Assembly: GCA_050084985.1 (NCBI GenBank)
Contig: JBITNC010000001.1
Location: forward strand, 190,216,001-190,280,000
DNA from: Nageia nagi
Lineage: Eukaryota > Pinophyta
DNA length: 64,000 nt
Direction: 5' to 3'
Made by a program: the position numbers and the translations under genes. Each line of letters starts with the position of its first letter. The stretch's first letter is position 1. The notes under the pieces were generated by a model that made no database searches, was not told where the DNA came from, and saw nothing but the letters and a program-made list of their open reading frames with translations. Shown here in pieces: positions 21,541 through 33,938 of the stretch.

Positions 21541-22599
21541 TTTACCATATAAGATAATTATCTCATTTCTATTAGTGATATTAAAAGTAACCTTCAAATA
21601 TTTCTTCTTAGGGAACCTTTTAGAACATTACTTCTTCTTTGTTTATAGTGTATCCTTCTTAAGAATTGAGAGTGAGTCAATGGCCATCAGATCTAGGTCA
21701 TCTTTAGGGGAACTAGGAGCTACCTTCTAAATCTTACCTATCTTCATAAGATCAAATAGAAAAATATGATCTTCCATATCATCATTAGATTCATAACTAT
21801 ACCAATGTGTCATAGACTCAAGGTTTAATTGAGGAAAAAAAAATGTGGGTTTATTTACAAGAGCATGCTTATATAATGTGCATATTAGAACTTGGTGAAG
21901 GGAGACTTCCTTATTCTCTTTTCTTGCTCTTAATATTGATCTCTTTAAGAAATGGAAGAGAAAAAAAATATTATAGTATAACATTTATGTTTTGGACTAA
22001 AATGCAACAATAGTAGAAAATGAAAGGCTAACATAATTGAGTATTGACCTTCAATGATGATATATTTAATCAAGACATCATACAAGGCTAACCATAATTT
22101 AGTCATACCATATTTGACGTACCCATCACCAAAGTGTTTCAGGGTTCCATAAGCCTCAAAGAATTCTTTCACATCATGTTCCTTATCTTTTGTTTCCCTT
22201 TTGATTCTCCTTCCTTCAAGAGCTAGACTGGTGGTAATCACTATAAAATATTATGATATGTGGAATTGAAGACCACTCACATTAACTTTCTCTTTATCAT
22301 AGGTATTGAGAACCTCCTTTGAAATTAAGACATCATGCCCCTCAAAGCTTTCAAAAAAGCCCTACATTCCTCCATCGTATTGAGTATTCCATGAAACATT
22401 ATCACTCTTACATTCAAAGCAATCATACAATTCAATCTACACCACATTTCCACCCATGATCAAAGGATAAAGGTTCTTAGATTGGATTGAGTACATGATC
22501 CTCAAACTAAACTTGATATCCTAATTTAAGTAAATGGTTGGATCTAGAAGCTTATCTTTGCTTCATATTCCTCGCTTGTTCCCGTAACAATACTTTAGA
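21541..22599 (-). other. unassigned stretch with one unrecognised minus-strand ORF
   Basis: The most protein-like part is 21945-22241: SLALEGRRIKRETKDKEHDVKEFFEAYGTLKHFGDGYVKYGMTKLWLALYDVL without stops, then decay. I do not recognise the family; it may be a remnant of a repeat-encoded protein or the 3' flank of the LINE. The rest shows no feature. Confidence 0.25.
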
Positions 22600-23510
22600 G
22601 TGATTCATGTACTATCATTATCGATTTACAACTTGGTATATCCCATCCATCTACCTCTACCTTTGCATATCATTTTCCCATGTGACTTGCATCCTTATTA
22701 TGATTCCATGTAACCTTCAGGTAAATTTAATAATCCATATTGGTGACTGATCTTTTTTTGTCTTAAATTAGGCACTTCCTTTTTCACATTAAATCTCCCT
22801 TCAAATACCCAATTGCAATCTAAAGATACTCCTTTATTAATCTTCCCCTACTTTAGATATTTTCTAATTATTTTAATTTGGGCTTTTATCATTCCATTAG
22901 TGGCTTTTGGAATAAACCATTCTTTTGTATTATTGATGTTGAGTGAGTTATCTATTACTCTACAAGCCACTATGTTCATAACCCATTTTTCTCCATACTT
23001 CACATCATTATAAGTAATTATCATTGTTTTTTTCTTAATCAACAATCTTCCTAGAAAAAAATTATTTCCCCATTTTTAATACTCCATAGGGAGTTTGCTA
23101 TTATCAATCTTTTAACTGCTAGCAAGCCATTCTAGAAATATGAACCTATAGGTACATTTTTTGTTCTCATAAAATTACTATTTATTTCTAAGTATTTTGC
23201 TATACAAATTCTAACCCATTCATTAGTAGAGCTATTTCATATTTTTCAAGTCAACTTTAATCTCAAAGATTTACTGAGGTCTTTCATTTGTCTTAAGTCT
23301 AGGCCCCCTCCATCTTCTCTTTGTAGACTTTTGATCGTGCTACTAGTGCTGTTTTTCTTTTTTCTATTGTACCTGACCAAAGGAATATTTACATATCTTA
23401 TCAATTGAAGTTGAGACTAATGTAAGCATCTTAAAGGCTATTGAACTGTAGATAGGTATGCTTTATAGTATGGTTTTGATGAGCTACAGCTTCCCTATAT
23501 GACTTAAAAC
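22600..23510 (-). pseudogene. LINE ORF2 C-terminal fragment (left piece of split LINE)
   Basis: Read from 23510 leftward: an LS.IGKL.LIKTIL.SIPIY block (the post-RT 'thumb' region of plant LINEs), then an IDKICKYSF segment, then GGGLDLRQMKDLSKSLRLKLTWK, then WVRICIAKYLE, then IANSLWSIKNGEIIFFWEDCW-type sequence with stops, then a frame from about 23045 (MNIVACRVIDNSLNINNTKEWFIP). It starts exactly where the LINE piece ending at 48358 stops, so the two are halves of one copy separated by element A1. The 3' end is approximate. Confidence 0.8.
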
Positions 23511-23997
23511 TATTGGAATGTATAATGCATTATTGTAAAGGTTTTGCAATAGTTTTCTATGTAAGTTCACTAATACTTAAGGGTATCATTTGATACCTTA
23601 AATATTTAAGTGAATACGATAATGTTACTTGCCCTACACTTCATGTCATGAGCATGCCTCTTGGGTAAAAGGGAGTGCATGTCATGCCTTTGTACATTTA
23701 GTAAAAGGGTGATCTAAAGAGGGATTTTCGCCTATAAATAAAAGACTCCCTCTTTGTTATTACACACCAATTTGTGGAGTAAAGCTATGCTATAGGATAA
23801 TGTTTAGGAGTATTGTAAGAGTGCATATTAGTGAATGAAGTAAGATCTAGTTAGTGGATGTACTTCTAGTTGGAGGAACCACTTAAATCTTTAGTTATCT
23901 TTGTGAGATTGCTTTGTGAGTTATTTAGATGTTATTTGTGAGCTTTCATGTGATCTTGGGAGTTTAGAGTTGTTCATGTTATAGTTCAATTTTTTCA
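23511..23997 (+). repeat. 5' LTR of A1
   Basis: Starts TATTGGAATG (the usual TG mutated to TA, as in A2) and ends TTTTTCA. A TATAAATA motif at 23733 is the presumed promoter. Similar to the LTRs at 13161, 40291 and 47873. Confidence 0.92.
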
Positions 23998-23999
23998 TT

Positions 24000-24011
24000 T
24001 GGTATCAAAGC
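24000..24011 (+). other. primer-binding site of A1
   Basis: TGGTATCAAAGC follows the LTR after two bases. It differs by one base from the canonical initiator-Met site. Confidence 0.85.
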
Positions 24012-26072
24012 AAGGTGTGTAAGCTCCTCTTCTCAATTTTTTTGTAAATGAAGTTCATCTCACTCCTTCTTCCAACTACTTTGGTGAGGTAAAAATATTT
24101 CAAGATTTGAAGGTATAATCCTCATTTTTTTTTTTTCATAATATGTTACTAACATTGTTATAAGTTGCAATTTTTGGTAGAAAATTTACTTACATATTAT
24201 TGCTATATTATTTCAAACACTATTTCATTAGTTGCTTTTTTTATGCTTTTATGCTTAAATATAACAATAATATGTTATAGTTAAGCTTGTTTTTTTTTTT
24301 TAATACTCAAATTTAGTGTAAAAATTTGAGAGAAGTAATTACATTTTACTTCTTTCTACAAAAATCACCATTTATTCTCAAAAATATTTGCAAAATGATT
24401 TCTTTAAAATGAGACCCTTTTTTTAGATTTTTTTTTGATATATTGTTTAAAAAGGGGGAAGATTTAAAAAAAATGAAAATTTTATCACCAACTAGATGAA
24501 CATTTTTAGTTGTCACTAATGTACAAAACTCAGTAAGATTTATCTTAAGGCAAGTAGAATTTGAACAAGTCAGTGGGGATGGTGTTCTAAAAAAAATAGA
24601 GTTATTCCAATAAAAAGTTGCAAAATAAGCTTGCTTAGCTTGTACACGCATAGCAAAATAATTTGATTATGTGACCCATCAATGGTGTTATTAATTAACT
24701 TGCCAATGTGTTGAGTTATTCCAAAGAGATTGATGATCACTCCATTGCCAACTAAAACCATTTTGAGAGTTAACACCACGACCACCAACCTAGCACCCAG
24801 TACTAGTATTTTAGCAAAGTATTTTCACATATTGAAGTTCTTGGATAGATGTTAATGTAACAAGATGACCACTGTGATTATGATAGATAACTTATGAGTC
24901 ATCCCATGAACTCGCATTTGACATGAGAAGAAAATAGTTTCTTATGTTTAGTACAATGTTCCATCGTGCAAACTAGCATATCCTTCTAAAAATCATCACA
25001 ACCCTCCTGACCTTTGTCAGGCCTCCTCCACTTAGCCTCTCGACCCTCCTCTTCCTCGATTGGCTTGAGCACTAGCTTCACTCTCCACTAAACCTTCCCT
25101 TGCAACACAAAAGCAATGCATGAGTGCCTCCCACTTCATCCTCCTCCACTATGGCCACTCTCCTCATGCACACAGACCCTTCTTCCTCTGCCTTATCACT
25201 CTCCTCTCATGCAAGTCTATCGCATGCCTCCTTCGTGGACCCTCTCGTCTCTTATGACATTGTGTGGCTACCTTTTTTTTTGTTTCCTCTCACCCTTCTC
25301 AACCTTTTTTTTTTCTTTTTAAATTCTTACCTACTTTCTAAGAATGTTGATTACTTACAATTTATATGCACCTACTTTTTTAATGCATCTCTAGCAACGT
25401 ATACTCCTTGGTAAGAGGGAGGGGGGTCATCATCATTTTTTTAAAAAGCATTTATTTTTTTCCTTCCAAACACTCCATTATGCCTAAAATCTGACCTATA
25501 GTATTCTTTAAGGATTACTTGGATAAAATTGCATTGATTATATTTGACTTTTTCTCTTAAGTATTAGTAAGAGCATAATAGCTTATTAATTGCTTACTTG
25601 CTTAAATAGAGAAAGTTAATTATTTGAAGTAGACAATTTTTAAAGATTAAGATTAATTTATTTAAGCATTTTTTTAATATTTATTTTAAAATATTTTTTT
25701 AGTATTAATATTTTCTAAGTATTTATTGCAACTATAGACAATAGTGAAAAAATGATAGGACTTTTTTTTAAGTAAAAGGAGGGGAAATATTGAATTCCTT
25801 ACTTAAAAAGTCTAGATCCTTTATACTTAGAATCTCTTATGCTTAAATGATGCATGTTTAATACTTAAATGTTTAAGTTAATGATACATGCTTAAAACTT
25901 AATTTTTTTTGGTGATGCATGCTTAAGGACTTAAATTCTTAAGTTAGATGCTCAAGACAAGTATGTCTCTTGTGTTAAATTTAACATGTATTATTTACTT
26001 GGTTAAAACTTAACATATAATTCTATTTATTAAACCACATGCTTATTAATTTTTCACATCCTTATGTAACAA
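24012..26072 (+). other. A1 leader region
   Basis: Two kilobases of AT-rich and T-run sequence between primer site and gag. ORFs such as 25124-25414 are Ser/Leu/Phe-rich translations of low-complexity DNA without a recognised family. A2 has a similar long leader. Confidence 0.6.
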
Positions 26073-27030
26073 ATGGTAGACTCTTTTTTATCCAAACAAA
26101 TTCTTGATGGTTCCAACTTTGAGATTTGGAAACCTCGGATGAGAGTTGAATTGCAGGCAAAGAAGCTTTGACAAATAGTGAATGAGAACCTTGTACCTCC
26201 TACAGATAAGAAAGCACTTGAGCCTTATAAAATAAAGAATGAGTTGGCAACCTCCATGATCTTTCATGCAATTTTAGATGGTGTGCTTCTAATGATTTCC
26301 TCTTCAACCTTGGTAAACGAAGCTTTGGATAAACTTAAACAAATCTACTTTGGTTCAAAATTTTTAAAAAGGTTTACCATTCTCTAAAAATTGTTTCAAT
26401 CTCATCAAAGGGAATATGAAAATGTGGTTATCTACTTGAATAAAATCATTAACTTAAAGACCAATTAGATCAATGATGAGTTCATGGTCTTCATCATTCT
26501 TCAAAGTTTGAAAGCTTTGTGATGGTTATGGAAACAAGGCTTGATGATGAAGAAGAAGTCTTTTCCTTTGAGAACCTTTTTAGGCTCCTTTTGAAGTATG
26601 AGAAAACCCTTAATAAAAAAGTGTTGAATTTTTATCTTAAGGATAATAACATTACTCTTGAAGCAACCAAAACTCCTTTCAAGAAGTTCAACCATCAAAA
26701 GAAATCTTAACCTTCTTCCTTCAAAAGATTTGAGAAAATAGGAAACACAACAACAATAGGAACAATGGAAATAATGACAACAACAAGAATAACAACAACA
26801 GGAATAATAGTAACAACAACCACTTCAAATAAAGAGATGGAAAAGGTAAACCAAACAATCCAAATCCTAAGGAAAAATTTGATGGTAATTGTAACTAGTA
26901 TGGCATCTAAGGTCACAAAGAAGTTGATTACTACAAAAAAAAAAGAGAAAATGAACAAAGGCAATGGAAATGTAAAGAACTTTAAAGGAAAGAAGAATAT
27001 TCAAGTTAGTTTTACTACGATGCTCTACTC
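26073..27030 (+). pseudogene. A1 gag, decayed
   Basis: ATG at 26073 opens MVDSFLSKQILDGSNFEIW, a UBN2-type copia gag. An in-frame TGA interrupts at about 26169, then the frame resumes (NENLVPPTDKKALEPYKIKNELA, then LDKLKQIYFGS). Later frames are shifted. An Asn-rich linker (about 26740-26830) precedes a broken zinc knuckle (C-N..YGI.GHKEVDYY). Homologous to A2 gag at 43810. Confidence 0.82.
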
Positions 27031-27808
27031 CATGTCTTGCACTTTTTTATCTAATTGGATTGTTAACTATAGTTGCACTAATCACCTATGCTTTGAAAAA
27101 GATAAGTTTGAGAACTTTCAAAAGTATAGAAAAGATGCATTTGCGATAGGTGATAACTCTACCCTTGAAGTCCAAAGAATTGGGAGTGTATTAATTCATG
27201 AGAAGGTTCTTAATAATGTGCTCTATGTTCCTAAGCTTAGGATGAACCTTCTCTCTGTGATCCAAGTTGCTTGAAAAGGGTACTCTTTTGAGTTTGAATC
27301 TCAATCTTGGTGTATTAAGAAAGGACTTGCCATGTTGGTTAAAGAATCAGTAAAAGATGATCTCTACATTATGGATCGAGTTCCATTAAAGATGTGTCTT
27401 GCTACAAGTGTGTGTTCTAGACGTAATTTTTGGCACCAACATTTAAAACACCTTAACCATAAGAGTATTCAAATCATGAAAGACCAAGAACTTGTGGAAG
27501 GTTTACTTTCAATTTCTCCTTTAGTTGGTCTATGCGAGAAGTTCATTCTTGGTAAGATGCATAGATAAAAGTTTAAAAAAGATAAAGTAACAAGAGCATC
27601 TTAACCTCTTCAACTTGTGCATTTAGATTTGATGGATCCGTTTTAGGCTAAGCCACTTGGAGGAGCATCTTACATTTTGACGTTCATTGATGACTTTAGT
27701 AGAATGACCTTTGGGTATCTACTTGAGTACAAAGATCAAACCTTTAAGAGTTTTAAGACCTTTGTTGAGAATCAAACTAACCTTAAAATTAAGATGTTGA
27801 GATCAAAT
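27031..27808 (+). pseudogene. A1 protease, GAG-pre-integrase and 5' half of integrase
   Basis: WIVNYSCTNHLCF (27055 on) is the aspartic protease active-site region with the catalytic DSG changed to NYS. It continues to VLYVPKLRMNLLSV, then GAG-pre-integrase (FWHQHLKHLNHKSIQ, 27430 on), then the integrase start with FIDDFSRMTFGYL near 27685. The frame is cut at LRSN by element B's insertion. Confidence 0.85.
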
Positions 27809-28649
27809 TGTTACAGTGAAAATAGAGCTGGAATGTAGAATAACATAAAATACAATTATTCTTATATTTTCACTGAACTTCAAATTATGTAAAATAGGTA
27901 GAAATGTTGTAATTGTAAATTGATATTGATTTTCAGCTCAAAATACAATTTGCCCTTGGAAGGGACTTTTAAAAATGCCATTTGCCAATATGAGAGTATT
28001 ATATCTTCATTGTTTTTGATTGGCTTACTTCTCTCCTTGATGTGGACAACCTGTAAATCCTACACACATGCAAAAGATAATAACATCAAAGCATCTTTGT
28101 ATGACCTATATTAAATTGAAACTAGCATAAAACAATAAAAGGGTATGAGCTCACAAGATTTTGGCAACATTACCCTACTTCAAAAATGGGTCCCCTATTG
28201 CTTTGTTTTGGCTTGTATTTATAGATTTTTGGGTGAGATTTTCCAAGGCTGGTAAGGGGGAGTCAAAAGCCACCGTAGGTCGTAACTAACCCCCTCTATC
28301 CGTAGCATCTTGGAAGAATGAGATGTTACAACTTTCTTTTACTATTTTTGGTTTCTGTTCGGCTATTACAAAGTCGCCAGTGATTACTAGGCGGACGTCG
28401 GTGATCATCCTAAAATGTCGATGATTATTTTGGTTCGTTGGCGACTGGTTTTCAATTTTTATAACAATATTAAAATGACCGCCAAATAGCCAATTTTTAC
28501 CGAAAAGGGGTCATGTGACCACTCGTTTTGCATATAATCGATGAGAGCTATCCAATAATATGTTTTTTAAACCTATTTTATATTATCACAAAGAGTTATG
28601 ATTATTTCAATGTTTACTAGTTAAAAAGGGACATTTTTAGGTGTCTACA
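27809..28649 (-). repeat. 3' LTR of element B
   Basis: 841 bp. On the minus strand it begins TGTAGACACC just after a polypurine tract (AAAAAGGGGCAAAA, 28650-28663) and ends CTGTAACA. It is about 95 percent like the right LTR by eye. It contains CG-bearing motifs near 28370-28450 related to the leader repeats. Confidence 0.93.
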
Positions 28650-29313
28650 TTTTGCCCCTTTTTGAATTATCAACCGAAAATACGGTTGATGATTTCAAAA
28701 ATATAGAATGAGAAGCTTTGTTGCTTGATTGTTTGTTGTTGCTTTTTTATGATATAAGTTTTGACTCAATTTCTTAGATGAATCGAAATTTTGATTTATC
28801 AAATTATGATAAAATGTGTTTTCTTTTAATATTTGATGTAGTTTTGAAAACAAATTTGAATATACTTCAGAAGTGACTATTTTCGGTATGACGATGTGTT
28901 GAGCTTATGTGATAGTTGCATGATATTTCTATTATGTCATTTTGCATGTCTAAGCGCACATGTACCGTATAAGTTTTCTTTAGTATATGAGTTTTGATGG
29001 TGTTGTCCTTTGTCCCGACAATGGGGTTTCAAGATGATCTCCTGTAACAATGATACATCACATTTTATCTTCTTTGATATTTGCAAATGTTAACGATATT
29101 TTTAAGAAATATCATCAAAATATTTTTTTTTTGTATAAAGCTTAAGATCTTTTAGTAGGATATAATTATAGCTTCTTTGAATCAAAACTTGTTATATATA
29201 TATATATATATATATTTCATCATCTGGTGTTGTCATGAGGATAGTCCTTACCGTGACTAAATATGATCTTTTAACTTTTGCAATTGATATGTTTTGAAAA
29301 TGATATTGTAATA

Positions 29314-29745
29314 CATCAAAACTACACTTGTGTCAATCTCCATACTGTGTGTTGTTTATGGCAGTTGCATGACAAGACTCTAGTTTGTCTATGCATGCTG
29401 AAGCGAGTATGTGATAGGAAGTTTATTTGATGTATAAATTTTTGAGATAGTGATGTTGTATATCAAAAATTCACTTGTTTTTATCTCCATACTGTGTGCT
29501 GTTTATGACAGTTGCACGATAAGACTCTAGTTTGTCTATGCATGCCGAAGCGAGTATGTGATAGGAAGCTTGTCTTGTATACAATTTTGAGATAGTGATG
29601 TTGTATATCAAAACTTCACTTGTTTTTATCTCCATACTGTGTGCTATTTATGGCAGTTGCATGACAAGACTCTAGTTTGTTTATGCATGCCAAAGCGGGT
29701 ATGTGATAGGAAGCTTATTTTGTATATACAAGTCATCTTTCACTT
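29314..29745. repeat. tandem repeat, three copies of about 146 bp, element B
   Basis: CTCCATACTGTGTG recurs at 29338, 29485 and 29630. Each is followed by GACTCTAGTTTGT-TATGCATGC and GTGATAGGAAG. The block lies between the last coding region and the 3' LTR. Confidence 0.92.
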
Positions 29746-31409
29746 TTCTCTACTTTTGACCTAGCAGAATGGGTTTCATGATGATCTTTTGCATAAGTAT
29801 TTTAGAATCATATTGAGTATAAATATCTTATTTTAGGTTATAAGTAACTATAATGATCCTAATCATGAGTAGACATATAACTTTTGATTTTGTAATTAAC
29901 AATGTTTTGGGTATAATTTAAAAGAGATGTAGCCATGGTCTTACTATGTGATCATGGGCTTACTTTGATTGTGGTATTGATCTTAGCATTATGGCCCCTT
30001 TTGAACTGACTAATGATGTCAGTGACGATGATGATAGACTTCAAAAAACTAATACATATTAGCTAGTGAACAAGTAAGATGAATGTACGAATGATTCTAA
30101 CCTTATTGTTTCAATCATTGATAGGTGAACATAAGGTTTGATTTTAGGTCATGGGAAATTGTATTTACCCTAATTATCCAAGTATGATTTCTTGAGCTTT
30201 GCAATTGAAGTATTTCGAACACACATTGGTTGTACACCAAATAGGTACTAAAGGCTTGTTTCCATATATCATTACATGGGTGTCTTGTGTTTACCCTGAG
30301 GAAATGTATGTAGCCGAGTCAGGTACATGACATGAAGTCCCATTTGTGTGCACTAATTTAAATTTTGATTATTATGTTTTACTCTATAAAGGTAGGTTTT
30401 GCAAAAATCATTAGAATCATTCTTTTTGATGACTAGGGTTTCTTGAATATGTATAACAATAAGTGATAACTAAACATGCATAACATGACATATGATTTGA
30501 ACTAGCAAGTTCATGATTCATTGTAAGATCATAAATAATAAATGGTGTTTGTCCTATCAAGGATTCATGATGAAATTATTTATGATCGAGTTTGCATGTT
30601 TATTTGGTTATCTTCTTCATGTTTTGACTTATTCCCATGAGTACATATATGTGATGTATGAATATGACGAATGGTTGACACTTGTGTGTAATCACATATG
30701 ATTTTTCATAAACGTAAATGCATATGTGATACATGATTTTCATCTTACATTGTTGTCGTGAATGCATTTAGTATAGAATGGATTGCTCAGTGCCCCACTC
30801 ATACTTTTGTAAATGTTGTAACATATCGATAATGATGAGATGTTTTATTGTTGTAGATGCTTGGTGTTTCTTTCATGATTAGCTCCATTTTACCTAGTTG
30901 TAGGACCTTTTTGTTATTTATTTATTTTTTGAACTGCAAACATTTTTTTTTTATCTTTTATATTTTTATTGATTTTATATCGATATACCTAATCAAGTAC
31001 TTATTATGAATAAAATAATGGTAATTGCCCCATCAAAGACTTTAGGATGGAACTATCTATGATTTGATATCATCAAAGATTCATGATAAGGAATATGACA
31101 GTAACAATTATCTCATCAAAGACGTATGGGATTATTATTGTATTTTTATTTTTTTTTATTTTTTATTTATTTTTATTTTTATTTTTTTAAAATGTTGATT
31201 TTGATATTATTAAATATCTTCAAATTTAAGGATAATGATTTGAAAAATTGCAGTATTAGATTGTATCATTTACTAGATTTGGTTACTAATACCTTTTATT
31301 TTATGATAACATGTACAAGGGATATGGAACAAGATGTAACACACATTAAATTTATGGGTAGATGATAATGAAAGGAAAGGGAAGAAGAACATCGACTTCT
31401 AATTCAAAG

Positions 31410-31741
31410 GGAAGAGCAATTTCTTACTCTCGATCCCAAGGAATGATGGAAGCTTTTTAACGATGTTCTAAGGGGTTGAAATGGATGGGATATGATAGGA
31501 AAATAACATTGACTTCCAATTCAATGGGGAGAATAATTTCTTATTCTTGATCCCAAAGAATAATGGAAGCTATAAAATTTAACAATGTTCTAGGGTTGAC
31601 TTTTATCAATCTACTATGGGCAATTTCTTGCTTAAACTTGTAGATAAGAATAGAAGCAAAAGGTTTTAACAACAACAATGTTGAATCCCATATTAATGGG
31701 GAGAACAATTACTTGTTCTTTTTCTCAAATAATATGGAAGC
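31410..31741. repeat. three imperfect repeats, element B
   Basis: A 45-bp motif (GGGGAGAATAATTTCTTATTC, then CCCAA.GAATAATGGAAGC) occurs near 31410, 31525 and 31697 with increasing divergence. Confidence 0.75.
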
Positions 31742-32985
31742 ACCTCCAATTTAATATGTTGGATGATAAAATATGAAAGTTGGTATAGTATAATGTGTAT
31801 GGGGGGATGGTGGATGTTAATATGAAAATAGTATAACAAATGAATAGACATAGGATGCATTGAGTATTTAGAGAGATAAACTAATCCACTCATCAATACA
31901 TTGATAAATATAAGTGTAATATTAATTACTATGTAATAATAAATAGTATGGGATGGAGGCATGGGATGATGAAGAAATGTAATGATCATAATATTCAAGT
32001 TGACCATATCAACCAATCACCATTAGATTTTTTCTTCTTTAGATGATATAAAACAAAGTCATGATGTTCTCAAAATTATCATAGACTCATGTGTGTGCAA
32101 TGATGTTTATTTCCATCTCTAGACAATCTCAAACTAAATGTCACAAGAGCATAAAATATATAAGCTAGTTCATCCATATGAAACGTACAGAGGTCCATAG
32201 GAAAGAAGGTCACTAACCAGTATGGACATGTCGCCACTCGTAAGGTATGCCCCATTGCCAGATAGCCATAGCCTTGATGAGGATTAACCCCTCAATCTCG
32301 CTACAACCTTGCTCTACTGCCAGTCAGGCGTCCATAGCCCCGGTAGAGGATATTGTAATCACCCAAGAATCATTGATATGATGTAGTAATTTTTTTTTTA
32401 TAAAATTATCAAATGATTCTTGGGTTTGAGATGAAGCGAATAATAGGATAAACATGTAACACTTTCGCTCAAAATCATGCTCTTGTAACACCTCATTCTT
32501 GGTTGTTTTAAGATTATTTAAATGTGAAGATGTGTATGAGTCCATAATAACCTTAAGTGTATCATAGTCATGTTTGTTTATCATCCAATGTTTCAAAAAT
32601 TTCATGATGAAGGTTGGTAAAGTCAATAAGAATATTAATTTCATAAACTATTTCTTTTACAATAAGTATTAAACATATTTGTAAAATGGTATGGAAGTGA
32701 TCATGGATAATGTATAGTATATATGCCTTGACAAATTGTTAGAATATAATCTAATACTCAAATATTCCAACATAATGGGGGATGAATATGAGGTGGAAAA
32801 AGGGGAAGACATGGAAATGCAATAAACATATTATAACCTATTTCAAAATCAGATATGATCATTTTAGTTTTTAATCATATTTTGATGTTTGTGTGATTTC
32901 TAAATCATGTTTTAATGATTTTTTATTTTTATTTTATATATGATGGAGGGCAATTGCCTGAATGTGATCTATGTAAAACATGAGA

Positions 32986-33935
32986 TCAAAAGTAAGATGG
33001 GGGATGACTGCCCCAATGTGAACGATGTGAAGGAGATTGAATATCCTTATGCAAATAACATAATTCATCATTATTTAATTGTGTGGAACGTATGTATGTA
33101 TTTTGTAGATGATGTAAATTGTTATTTATCAATAAAGGTATATCTACTTCAAATCGTCTATCATCCATCAAATCATGAAGGGCATGATTTAATTGGTGGT
33201 AATGTTTAGTATTATGCCCCAAGTGATGATGATAAACATGATGTCCATACTTATCGTATTTTATTGACTTAGGCTTTAGGTTTTCTTTCATTATATGATC
33301 TACCACCCTCTTAGGTTGTTCCAAAGATTGCATTCCATCGATGTAATCATCTTTGGATTTTAATTCCCATCTCATATCTTTATGATTATGCACTTGCCTA
33401 GCAAAGGTGGATGATGTTTTCCCCTTTGACTTTTGCATAGGAGGTTTCGTTTTCAATGATTTTGTAATATTATAATGTGAGTATAGATTTTCATCTCTTC
33501 GTACACAATGGAGTACTCCCTCATGAATGTATTTTAGACAACCATGAAATGTAGATGGGACACATTCCATTTCTTGAATCCATGGTCTACCTAAAAGAAT
33601 ATTATATTGTTCAATGTTTCCTTCGATGATATATAATGATGTTTGTATCGTCTTACATCCAATGGTGATGGGTAACACTATCGACCCTATTGTTGAACAT
33701 AAGGCATTATTAAATGCTTTTATTTGTAATGATGGTAAAGAAATATGAGAGAAAGGAAGATTCAATTTGTGATATGCCAATGTAGATATGATATTGACAT
33801 CTGACCCTTCATCTATTAATATACTCTTAACAATTTTACCATTTACTTTACCGATGACATGGAGAGGAGGATCTAACCCTTGAGGTCCCTTGTTTGGTTA
33901 TCTCTCATGGTCATAAAAAGAAATTATAGGCTGAT
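32986..33935 (-). pseudogene. element B aspartic protease
   Basis: The active-site segment ILIDEGSDVNII (about 33790-33830) has the Asp-x-Gly-Ser layout. It is followed by the Tat/Ogre-type signature YNILLGRPWIQEMECVPSTFHGCLKYIHEG in a long open frame that starts near 33780. An in-frame stop lies upstream near 33900. The frame differs from gag. It would process Gag. After about 120 residues the translation is His/Tyr/Asn-rich and unrecognised, with no RT following. Confidence 0.8.
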
Positions 33936-33938
33936 GTA

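Larger units (their letters stand above)
28650..32985 (-). other. element B region after protease: no pol seen, repeat-rich
   Basis: I find no RT, RNase H or integrase motif on the minus strand. Short frames (31693-32016, 32324-32644) have no recognised family. An (AT)n run lies near 29194-29217. Two groups of repeats (29314-29745 and 31410-31741) are listed separately. Weaker CATCAAAGA-type repeats lie around 30550-31120. Confidence 0.55.

Noticed and set aside
22813-23013. Hydrophobic plus-strand ORF
   Set aside because: Antisense to recognisable LINE ORF2 sequence.
26707-26964. Hydrophobic Val/Ile-rich minus-strand ORF resembling a membrane protein
   Set aside because: Antisense of the Asn-rich gag linker of A1; hydrophobicity is a by-product of the AAC-rich repeats.
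29194-29217. AT dinucleotide run as a possible functional site
   Set aside because: Ordinary microsatellite in the non-coding part of element B.
31126-31365. Phe/Tyr-rich plus-strand ORF
   Set aside because: Arises from a T-rich low-complexity run inside element B.
32986-33209. Plus-strand ORF overlapping the element B protease
   Set aside because: Shadow of the minus-strand frame; no motif.
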